NCBI RefSeq assembly: GCF_900184225.1
Contig: NZ_FXWZ01000003.1
Location: 574,872 to 638,871, forward strand
Direction: 5' to 3'
From: Brevibacterium ihuae
GTDB lineage: Bacteria > Actinomycetota > Actinomycetes > Actinomycetales > Brevibacteriaceae
DNA: 64,000 nucleotides
Position numbers and translations under genes: made by a program. The notes under the pieces are model-generated. The model saw only the letters and a program-made list of their open reading frames with translations. It did not search any database and had not been told where the DNA came from. Of this stretch, positions 24,210-31,804 are shown one piece after another. Each line of letters begins with the position of its first letter. Position 1 is the first letter of the stretch.

Positions 24210-25898
24210 TCAGCGTGCGGTGAGGCGGGTCCACGCGGCGACGTCGAATCCCCGGTGCTGGGCGATGCCGGCCATGTGCCGCACCGCGTTGTCGAGCTTC
24301 CCGCGCCAGGCCTCGACTGCGGCTGCGGCGTCCGCGGCTTCGAGGGCGCGGACGATGCGCCGGTCGTCGAGCACGATCCGGTCGGTGGCAGGGGTGTAGT
24401 CGAGCAGGAGCACCGAGATGTACATCCGCAGCCGCCGGGTGAGCGACTCGAAGGTCCGGGCCGTCTGCTCGAGGCCCGAGGTCCGCGCGAGCTCCTGCTG
24501 GAACCGCAGGTCCGCGTCCTCGACGTCCGTCCCCCGCCGCAGCGCGGCGACCGCTTCGACGCGACGCAGCGCCTGCCGGACGGGCACGAGGTGACGGCGG
24601 GGGCGGGCGGCGAGGCCGCGGAGGAGCACTGCACCGAGCACGAGGCGGGCGGCGTAGAGGTCGATGACGTCGTCGGCGGTGACCGCCGGGATGCGCACCC
24701 CGCCGCGGCCTCCGGCGAGCAGCTCCTCATCGATCATGCGCCGGATCGCCGCATCGACTGCGGCCTGCGGCACCCCCAGACGCGAGGCGAGCTGCCGCGG
24801 TCGGATCCGGTCACCGGACCGGTATCCGGAATCGATGATCTCCTGCCGGAGTGCGATCGCGAGCTGCTCGGTGAGGGAGAGGTTCTCCCGCGGCATCCAG
24901 TGCGAATCGGGGACGAGGCCGGCCTGCGGCAGCCGGTCACCGGATGCGTCGCGGACCGCGGCAGACGATTCAGAACTCGTGGTCTGTGCGATCGATCGTG
25001 TCTCCGCGGCGCTCCGGGTGCCGAGGTCGGCGCCATCGGCGATCCAGACGAGTCCTTCGAGTCCGCGCGAGACCCGTGCGGCGAGCGCGGTGAGGAGCGC
25101 TCCCGGGATCGCATCGACCGCGCCGAGCGCCTCGCGCACGGTGTCGACGAACTCCGCGTGCTCACTCACTGCGGTGAGCCGCGCACCGCCGTCGCGGCGG
25201 CCGGCGGCCGGCTCCTCCGCATGGCCCATCGCACACCCGCGCCCGGCCCGGCGACCGCCGTCACCGTCGGCGGAGTCCCGGAGCGCACCCTGCGGATCGA
25301 AGGCGATGATGCGATCGACCCCGCGGGCCTCGAGCACCGCGCGCGCGGGCTCGGGCACCTCCGGGCCCGCGGTCGCACCGAACTGCCGCTCCCAGCGCAC
25401 CAGGCCCGCACTGCCGAGGGCGGCGGTCACCCCGGCGCAGCGCCGCCGGAACGCTCGGCCGCCCCGGGTCCGGACGGCCGACGCCGCCACCTCGGCGCAC
25501 CCGAGGAGCAGGACCGGATAGGCGGCGACGACGGCGACGAGCCGGAACCGGGGCGATCGCGGTCCCACCGCGAGTCCGGACATCGCGCGGGACACGACGC
25601 TCTGGCTCAGACCGGTGGCGACCGCGACGGCGCGCGTCGAGTAGTCCGGCGCATCGATCCGCGCTCCCGCAGTGGCGAGCACCGCCGACACGACCGCGGC
25701 GGCGGTGTCCTGGATCCGCGGCCGGCCCGACCGCGGCCGGTCGGCGAGTCCCTCACCCGAAGCCGCGCGCGCCGTCCAGCGGCGCACCGAGGCCGCGGAC
25801 ACCCCGAGCTCCGCGGCGACGTCCGCCGCCGTCCGGCCGGCGCGCACCGCCGCACACGCCTGCTCGCGCACGGCGACGGGGACCGGTCTGCCTGCCAC
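24210..25898 (-). CDS. Chimeric transcriptional regulator: HTH_29-type domain fused to GntR/FCD regulator
   Basis: 562 residues with two DNA-binding parts. Residues 5-75 carry a transposase/Psq-like HTH (EQACAAVRAGRTAADVAAEL, SAASVRRWTARA) followed by a Pro/Arg linker and a second HTH-like segment (AVAVATGLSQSVVSRAM). Residues 100-320 are a domain I do not recognise. From about 335 a classical GntR winged helix (LTEQLAIALRQEIIDSGYRS, RPRQLASRLGVPQAAVDAAI) leads into a helical FCD ligand domain (about 410-550). The second GTG is chosen because GGAGG is 5 nt before it. It diverges from putA with 155 nt between, so control of proline use is the obvious hypothesis. Confidence 0.8.
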   Translation of the reverse strand: MAGRPVPVAVREQACAAVRAGRTAADVAAELGVSAASVRRWTARAASGEGLADRPRSGRPRIQDTAAAVVSAVLATAGARIDAPDYSTRAVAVATGLSQSVVSRAMSGLAVGPRSPRFRLVAVVAAYPVLLLGCAEVAASAVRTRGGRAFRRRCAGVTAALGSAGLVRWERQFGATAGPEVPEPARAVLEARGVDRIIAFDPQGALRDSADGDGGRRAGRGCAMGHAEEPAAGRRDGGARLTAVSEHAEFVDTVREALGAVDAIPGALLTALAARVSRGLEGLVWIADGADLGTRSAAETRSIAQTTSSESSAAVRDASGDRLPQAGLVPDSHWMPRENLSLTEQLAIALRQEIIDSGYRSGDRIRPRQLASRLGVPQAAVDAAIRRMIDEELLAGGRGGVRIPAVTADDVIDLYAARLVLGAVLLRGLAARPRRHLVPVRQALRRVEAVAALRRGTDVEDADLRFQQELARTSGLEQTARTFESLTRRLRMYISVLLLDYTPATDRIVLDDRRIVRALEAADAAAAVEAWRGKLDNAVRHMAGIAQHRGFDVAAWTRLTAR

Positions 25899-26053
25899 CG
25901 CCACCTCCGATTCTCATCACTTATGACTCATCCTAGGTCGCCCAAGGAGCCTGAGCACCTGTGCACGCCGCCGGAGCGCCCGCACACTGGAACCCACGCT
26001 CGACGACGAGCTGCCGCCGGAGATCCCGGCGGGCCGCGATCACGGAGGTTGCC

Positions 26054-29000
26054 ATGCTCAGCGCTCCCGGTGCCACGCCCACCACTCCCAGCACCACTCC
26101 CAGCACCGGTCTCACCCGTCTCACCGAGGCCGCCGTCGCCCGTGTCCGACACTGGCTGCGGATCTCCGCGGGGACGCCCGCCGCCCGCACCCCGGCCGCG
26201 GACCGGCTTTCGGCCGTGCTCTCCGATCCCAACGGGCTCGACTTCACCGTCGGATTCGTCGACCGGGTCGTCGGTACGGACGACGTCCGCGCCGCCGCCG
26301 ACGCCCTCGTCGATATCGCGCAGCTCACCCCGGAGACGATGTCCGCGCTCGACCGCGCACAGATCCGGGCCGGCGCCGCCCTCGCTCCGCTGGCCCCGCA
26401 GCTCGTCGTGCCGGCCGCGCGCGCCCGCCTGCGCTCCATGGTCGGCCACATGGTCGTCGATGCGCGCGACGAACCCTTCGGAAAGGCGGTCGCCGAGCTC
26501 ACCGCCGACGGCCACCGGCTCAACATCAACCTCCTCGGCGAGGCGGTCCTCGGTGAGGAGGAGGCCGACAAGCACCTCGCCGAGACCCGCCGCCTGCTCC
26601 ACCGCGAGGACGTCGACTACGTCTCGGTCAAGGTGTCCTCGATCGCCTCCCAGGTGTCGATGTGGGCCTTCGACGAGACCGTCGACTACGTCGTCGACCG
26701 ACTGCTCCCGCTCTATCGCGAGGCCGCGTCCTCACCGGCCGGCAGCCGCTTCATCAACCTCGACATGGAGGAGTACCAGGATCTCGAGCTCACCCTCGCG
26801 GTCTTCATGCGGATCCTGTCCGACCCGGAGCTCAGCGGGCTCGAGGCCGGGATCGTGCTCCAGGCCTACCTGCCCGACGCCCTCGGTGCGATGCAGCGGC
26901 TGTCGGAGTTCGCGAGCGCACGGGTGGCCGCGGGCGGCGCGGGCATCAAGGTCCGCCTGGTCAAGGGAGCGAACCTCGCGATGGAGCGGGTGCACGCCGA
27001 GGTCGCCGGCTGGGAGCTCACCACCTGCGGGTCCAAGCAGGCCACCGACGCCAACTACAAGCGGGTCCTCCACTGGCTGTTCACCCTGGAGCGGATGGCC
27101 GGGCTGCGGATCGGCGTCGCCGGCCACAACCTCTTCGACATCGCCTTCGCCCATGAGCTCGCAGCGGCCCGCGGGGTCACCGCGGCGGTCGAGTTCGAGA
27201 TGCTCCAGGGCATGGCCGCGGAGCAGGCCGCCGCCGTGAGCGCCGACGTCGGAGAGCTCCTCCTCTACGTGCCGGCGGTCCACCCCCGGGAGTTCGACGT
27301 CGCGATCTCGTACCTCGTCCGGAGGCTCGAGGAGAACTCCGCGCAGGAGAACTTCATGTCCGGGATCTTCGAGCTCCGCAACGGCAACGCCGTGTTCCGG
27401 CGCGAGGAGGACCGGTTCCGCGCCTCCGTCGACGACCTCGCCGCACTCCTCGCGGACGCCGGCGACACCCCGCCCGGCCCCAACCGCCGGCAGGATCGGA
27501 GTGCGGAGTACACCTCGGATGCGGTGCTCGGCGCCTTCGCCAACGAGCCGGACACCGATCCCTCCCTCCCTGCCAACCAGTCGTGGGCACGCGGACTCAT
27601 GGAGGAGGCGACCGCCCCCGGGTGGCTCGACACCCGGCCCGCACCGGAGCCCGTCGACTCGGTCGAGGCCGTCGACGCGCTCGTCGAGACCGGACGCCGC
27701 GCGGCGGCAGAGTGGCGCGCGCTCGGTGCGGCCGGGCGCGGAGAGGTGCTGCTCCGGGCGGCCGTCATCGTCGCCGCGCGCCGCGGCGAGTTCCTCCAGA
27801 CGATGGCGGCGGAGGCCGACAAGAACCTCGAACAGTCCGACCCCGAGGTGTCCGAGGCGATCGACTTCATCCGCTACTACGCCGACCGGGCCCTCGAGCT
27901 CGAGGAGGTCGCCGGAGCGCACTTCACCCCGGACTCGCTCGTCCTCGTCACCCCGCCATGGAACTTCCCCGTCGCGATCCCCACGGGTTCGACCGTGGCG
28001 GCGCTCGCCGCGGGAGCTGCCGTCGTCCACAAGCCGTCGATGCCGACACCGCACTGCTCGGCGCTCCTCGTCGAATGCCTGTGGCAGGCCGGGGTCCCGC
28101 GCGAGGTCCTCCAGCTCGTCGCCCCGGTCGAGGGCGACGTCGGCCGGGCGCTCGTCGCACACCCCGGCGTCGACCGCGTGATCCTCACCGGCGCCTCCGA
28201 GACGGCCGCGCTGTTCCGGGAGTTCAACCCGGAGCTCGCGATCAACGCGGAGACCTCGGGCAAGAACGCGCTCATCGTCACTCCGGCCGCGGACCGGGAC
28301 CTCGCGATGGCCGACCTCGTCCACTCTGCGTTCGGCCATGCCGGGCAGAAGTGCTCGGCCGCCTCGCTCGCGATCATGGTCGGGTCCACCTACGGATCCC
28401 GGCGCTACCGCAATCAGCTCGTCGACGCGGCGTCCTCCCTCGTCGTCGACTGGCCGGCGAATCTGTCCGCGAGCATGGGACCGCTCACCGAGGAGCCCTC
28501 CGACAAGCTGCTCCGCGCGCTCACCACCCTGGAGCCCGGGGAGAGCTGGGTGCTCGAACCCCGGCAGCTCGACGACTCCGGCCGCCTGTGGTCGCCGGGC
28601 ATCAAGGACGGTGTGAAGCCGGGCTCGTTCTTCCACCTCACCGAGTGCTTCGGACCGGTGCTCGGCCTCATGCATGCGGACACGCTGGCCGAGGCGATGG
28701 AGCTGCAGAACCAGGTCGACTTCGGCCTCACCGCCGGCATCCACTCGCTCGACGCCGCCGAGGTCGCGACCTGGCTCGACACCGTGCAGGCCGGCAACGT
28801 CTACGTCAACCGCGGCATCACCGGCGCGATCGTCCAGCGTCAGCCGTTCGGCGGCTGGAAGAAGTCCTCGGTGGGCCTGGGGTCCAAGGCCGGCGGCCCG
28901 AACTACCTCATGCTGTTCGGCGACTGGTCGGACGGCTCGGTGCGCGACGAGGCCTGGCTCGACGCCGCCCGCGCGAGCGATCGGCGGGCGTGGGAGCAGG

Positions 29001-29605
29001 AGTTCGGCCGCGCCTCCGACCCCACCGGCCTCACCGCCGAGGCGAACATCTTCCGCTACCTGCCGCGCGCCGTCACCGTGCGCGTCACCGCCGCCGCACT
29101 GGCTCTCGAGGTCACCCGCACCGCGCACGCCGCGCAGCTCGCCCAGACCCCCGTCACCTGGTCGGTGTCCCCCGACGCCGCCGCTGAGGTGCGCGCCGCG
29201 GTCGAGGACGCCGCCCGGGGTGCCGGGCAGCCGGCAGGGTCTGACGGGCCGGCGGGCGCCTCGGGCACGGCCGGGTCCACCGGTGCGGTTTCCACCGGCG
29301 AGGGTGGCGTCGCGATCGAGTCGGCGGCCGGCTTCGCCGCGCGCGTGGAATCCGGCGCTTACGACGACGGGGTGGGCGCACGGGTGCGGATGATCGGCGC
29401 GGTCGAGCCCGAACTCACCGGCGCGATCGCGCAGCGCCCGGAGGTCGCGGTCGTCGACGATGCCGTGACCGGCTCCGGCCGCGTCGAGCTCCGCTACTTC
29501 GTGCAGGAGCAGGCCGTGTCGATGACGCTCCACCGGTTCGGCAACCCGAGCCGCAGCTTCCACGCGCTCGCGGAGTCGCTCTGCCCCGACCGCCGCGCCG
29601 GCTGA
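26054..29605 (+). CDS. putA: Bifunctional proline dehydrogenase / L-glutamate-gamma-semialdehyde dehydrogenase
   Basis: 1183 residues. Oxidises proline to glutamate in two steps with substrate channelling. The PRODH barrel (about 60-460) shows DYVSVKVSSIASQ, INLDMEEYQDLELT, GAGIKVRLVKGAN and GVAGHNLFDIAFA. The P5C-dehydrogenase domain (about 510-985) has TPPWNFPVAIPTGS, VILTGASETAALF, the nucleophile Cys in GHAGQKCSAASLA, and ECFGPVLGLM. The last 190 residues (VTGSGRVELRYFVQEQAVSM, HRFGNPS) match the C-terminal domain of type B PutA. There is no N-terminal ribbon-helix-helix, so it is not its own repressor. Start ATG 26054 has GGAGG 5 nt upstream. The electron acceptor is the quinone pool. 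Confidence 0.96.
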   Translation: MLSAPGATPTTPSTTPSTGLTRLTEAAVARVRHWLRISAGTPAARTPAADRLSAVLSDPNGLDFTVGFVDRVVGTDDVRAAADALVDIAQLTPETMSALDRAQIRAGAALAPLAPQLVVPAARARLRSMVGHMVVDARDEPFGKAVAELTADGHRLNINLLGEAVLGEEEADKHLAETRRLLHREDVDYVSVKVSSIASQVSMWAFDETVDYVVDRLLPLYREAASSPAGSRFINLDMEEYQDLELTLAVFMRILSDPELSGLEAGIVLQAYLPDALGAMQRLSEFASARVAAGGAGIKVRLVKGANLAMERVHAEVAGWELTTCGSKQATDANYKRVLHWLFTLERMAGLRIGVAGHNLFDIAFAHELAAARGVTAAVEFEMLQGMAAEQAAAVSADVGELLLYVPAVHPREFDVAISYLVRRLEENSAQENFMSGIFELRNGNAVFRREEDRFRASVDDLAALLADAGDTPPGPNRRQDRSAEYTSDAVLGAFANEPDTDPSLPANQSWARGLMEEATAPGWLDTRPAPEPVDSVEAVDALVETGRRAAAEWRALGAAGRGEVLLRAAVIVAARRGEFLQTMAAEADKNLEQSDPEVSEAIDFIRYYADRALELEEVAGAHFTPDSLVLVTPPWNFPVAIPTGSTVAALAAGAAVVHKPSMPTPHCSALLVECLWQAGVPREVLQLVAPVEGDVGRALVAHPGVDRVILTGASETAALFREFNPELAINAETSGKNALIVTPAADRDLAMADLVHSAFGHAGQKCSAASLAIMVGSTYGSRRYRNQLVDAASSLVVDWPANLSASMGPLTEEPSDKLLRALTTLEPGESWVLEPRQLDDSGRLWSPGIKDGVKPGSFFHLTECFGPVLGLMHADTLAEAMELQNQVDFGLTAGIHSLDAAEVATWLDTVQAGNVYVNRGITGAIVQRQPFGGWKKSSVGLGSKAGGPNYLMLFGDWSDGSVRDEAWLDAARASDRRAWEQEFGRASDPTGLTAEANIFRYLPRAVTVRVTAAALALEVTRTAHAAQLAQTPVTWSVSPDAAAEVRAAVEDAARGAGQPAGSDGPAGASGTAGSTGAVSTGEGGVAIESAAGFAARVESGAYDDGVGARVRMIGAVEPELTGAIAQRPEVAVVDDAVTGSGRVELRYFVQEQAVSMTLHRFGNPSRSFHALAESLCPDRRAG

Positions 29606-29644
29606 TCGCGCGTCCGTTCGGGAGTGTGGGGCTTCCGGTGGAGT

Positions 29645-29666
29645 GTGGTGGCATCAGCGCCACCAC
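29645..29666 (+). terminator. Terminator after putA
   Basis: GTGGTGGC / GCCACCAC around ATCAGC, with a looser outer stem (GGGGCTT near 29627 with AAGCCCC near 29678). It lies 40 nt after the putA stop. Confidence 0.6.
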
Positions 29667-29778
29667 CCTTCATCGAAAGCCCCGCAGTCGTGTCCACGGA
29701 TGCCGTGCACTCGGGCTCGTGCCCCGGGGTGCGCCGGCAGTCTTCCGCGGGGGTGGGCGTTCGCAGTAGCGTGGACGC

Positions 29779-30078
29779 ATGAGTGAGTACGCACCGGCGA
29801 TCGCCACGGTCCAGATCGACAACGAGTTCACCCGCGTCACCGAGTGGCGGTTCCCCCCGGGCACGGAGACCGGCATGCACGTCCACGAGATGGACTACGT
29901 GGTCGTGCCGACCGTCGCCGGCACGCTGACGGTGGTCACGCCGGAGGAGACCTTCGCCAATGAGATCGTCCCCGGCGCCTCGTACACCCGGTCGGTGGGC
30001 AGCGAGCACAACGTCATCAACGAGACGGATGCCGAGTGCGCCTTCGTCGAGGTCGAGTTCAAGCAGCGCCGCGGCTGA
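29779..30078 (+). CDS. Small single-domain cupin protein
   Basis: A 99-residue beta-barrel protein. Cupin motif 1 is GTETGMHVHEMDYVVVPTVAG, giving His/His/Asp-type metal ligands, and motif 2 is near GASYTRSVGSEHNVIN. Such proteins are metal-dependent isomerases, dioxygenases or storage folds; sequence does not separate them. TAGCGT ends 6 nt before the ATG with no Shine-Dalgarno sequence, so it is probably leaderless. It stands between putA and a convergent lipoprotein gene. Confidence 0.85.
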   Translation: MSEYAPAIATVQIDNEFTRVTEWRFPPGTETGMHVHEMDYVVVPTVAGTLTVVTPEETFANEIVPGASYTRSVGSEHNVINETDAECAFVEVEFKQRRG

Positions 30079-30093
30079 TCGACCCCGCGCGCA

Positions 30094-31584
30094 TCACTGG
30101 TACGACACGAACCAGGGGCGCGGCTCGACCTCGTAGGTCTGCTCGGGGGTGAAGGTCGGGGTGTCCTCGTCGTAGAAGTTCTTCCACGCCATGAAGATGC
30201 CCTCCGGCAGCCCCTCCTGGAGCGCGTTCCACGTGCCCATCTTGAGGTCCGGGGTGCCGTTGCCGTCGGCGTGGAGGACGATCGCGAGCTCGGGGTGCGA
30301 GGTGTCGATGTCCTGCCGGTCGGAGATCATCCCGAGCGAGAACTGGTGAAGGATGAACACCTTCTGCGGCAGTGAGTTCTCCGTGGTGAGCTCGGCGAGC
30401 CATTCGGCGGTCTCGTTGACCTCCGCCGCGGTCACCGAGCCGATCTGCTCCATGTGGCGCTGCCCGGGCTCGAGCCGCCATTCGGGGTCGAGCGCGAGCC
30501 CGACGTGGGGTTCCTTGAGCAGATCCTCGTACTCCTTGGCCTGGGTGAGGAAGTCGGTGGTGCCGGGCTGCAGGTCGAGGACGACGTACACGCCCGCCTC
30601 GCCGGCGGCGTCGACCCATTCGCGGATGAGCTCCGGGTCGAGCTCGGTGGAGTAGTTGCCGTCGGGCCCGGGGACCGCCGAGGCGACTGTCGTGATGATC
30701 TCGAACGCCGGCACCACCTGGACGTCGGAGTGCGGCTCGTAGTCCTCGGCCAGCCCCTTGACCCGCTCGATCGTCGCCTCGAGGTCCTGCTCGCCGAGGA
30801 TCCCGAGCGAGGCGACGCCGGGGGAGCCGTAGGCGGCGATCATGCGCCGGCCCGGGAAGGCGAGCTGGCCGCCGCCGGGGAGCTCGGGGGCGGTCGCCGC
30901 GGTGGCGGCCTTCGCGGTGAAGTCGTCCGCCTCGCCGAAGGTCTCGCCGAGGGCGAGCAGACCGCCGGCCGGGTCATCGCCCGCGGCATCCTTCGTCGCG
31001 GCCACGGTGTCGCCGTCGAGGCGCGGGTCGCCGCCGGGCACCTCGGCCACGGCTCCGCCGGCGGCCTCGACGTTCGCGCGCGCGGCGACCTCGGCCGGGG
31101 ACTCCGCCTCCGGGTCGACGAAGAGCGAGGCGCCGGCCGGCTGCTCGTCGACGGCCACCTCGGGAACGGCGCCGGTGTCCTCGGCCTGCACCTCGACGAC
31201 CTCGAACCCGTCGCCGAGCGCGGAGAGGTCGGTGCCTGCCGGGGTGACGAGGGTATCGGCGCCGAGGCGCTCGAGCTCGTCGGCGACGGCCTGCTCGGTA
31301 CCCAGCAGGAGCGGCAGCCGGGCCTCCGATGCCACCGGGGCGGCGGCTTCGGCGGCATCTGCGGGCGCGACGACGGCGACGTCGGCGGATTCGAAGAGGA
31401 GGGAGCTGAGCTCGACGGCGGTCTGCGCGGCGTCGTCGCCCGGCAGCACTGCGGTGGCGGGCGGGGTGTCGACGAACTGCACGGACTTCTCCGAGTCGGT
31501 CGAGCACGCGCCCAGGGTGACGACGAGGACTGCCGCCGCGCCCGCCGCGACGGACCTGCTGATCCGACCGGACCGACCACTCAT
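30094..31584 (-). CDS. Lipoprotein with C-terminal TIM-barrel-like domain, function unknown
   Basis: 496 residues. A lipobox (VVTLGACSTD, lipidated Cys at about 27) anchors it outside the membrane. Residues 40-220 are Ala/Glu-rich with alternating motifs (AVVAPADAAEA, LLLGTEQAVADELERLG, DTLVTPAGTDLS) resembling cell-wall-binding repeat 2 units. The C-terminal 280 residues form a widespread actinobacterial domain with glycosidase-like strand motifs (RMIAAYGSP, YVVLDLQPG, GLALDPEWRL, FILHQFS, MAWKNFYDEDTP). An envelope glycan role is plausible but unproven. Start is ATG 31584, with other start codons possible just upstream. It diverges from the wall-anchored nuclease gene. Confidence 0.75.
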   Translation of the reverse strand: MSGRSGRISRSVAAGAAAVLVVTLGACSTDSEKSVQFVDTPPATAVLPGDDAAQTAVELSSLLFESADVAVVAPADAAEAAAPVASEARLPLLLGTEQAVADELERLGADTLVTPAGTDLSALGDGFEVVEVQAEDTGAVPEVAVDEQPAGASLFVDPEAESPAEVAARANVEAAGGAVAEVPGGDPRLDGDTVAATKDAAGDDPAGGLLALGETFGEADDFTAKAATAATAPELPGGGQLAFPGRRMIAAYGSPGVASLGILGEQDLEATIERVKGLAEDYEPHSDVQVVPAFEIITTVASAVPGPDGNYSTELDPELIREWVDAAGEAGVYVVLDLQPGTTDFLTQAKEYEDLLKEPHVGLALDPEWRLEPGQRHMEQIGSVTAAEVNETAEWLAELTTENSLPQKVFILHQFSLGMISDRQDIDTSHPELAIVLHADGNGTPDLKMGTWNALQEGLPEGIFMAWKNFYDEDTPTFTPEQTYEVEPRPWFVSYQ

Positions 31585-31804
31585 CTGCACCACCACTGCG
31601 CACCGCACCCTTCTTCGAAACAAGATTCCTTGGCGCCAGTCTACGACCGTCGGGCAGGGCCCGGGTCCGCACGACGCCGGGAGCAGCGACGGCACCAGGG
31701 CCGGATTGGTGTGATGTTCAACTTCCGTTGCGACGCCGGCCACCCGTTCCTGAGTGTCGCCTGAGTACAGTGCTGGCATTCCCGCTTCCGAACAAAGGTT
31801 CTCC

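Noticed and set aside
23184..27239. 1351-codon open frame on the plus strand
   Set aside because: It is antisense to acetoacetyl-CoA synthetase and the GntR-type regulator and overlaps putA out of frame; no domain is visible.
26732..29563. 943-codon open frame on the minus strand
   Set aside because: Antisense to putA, which is a clear two-domain enzyme.
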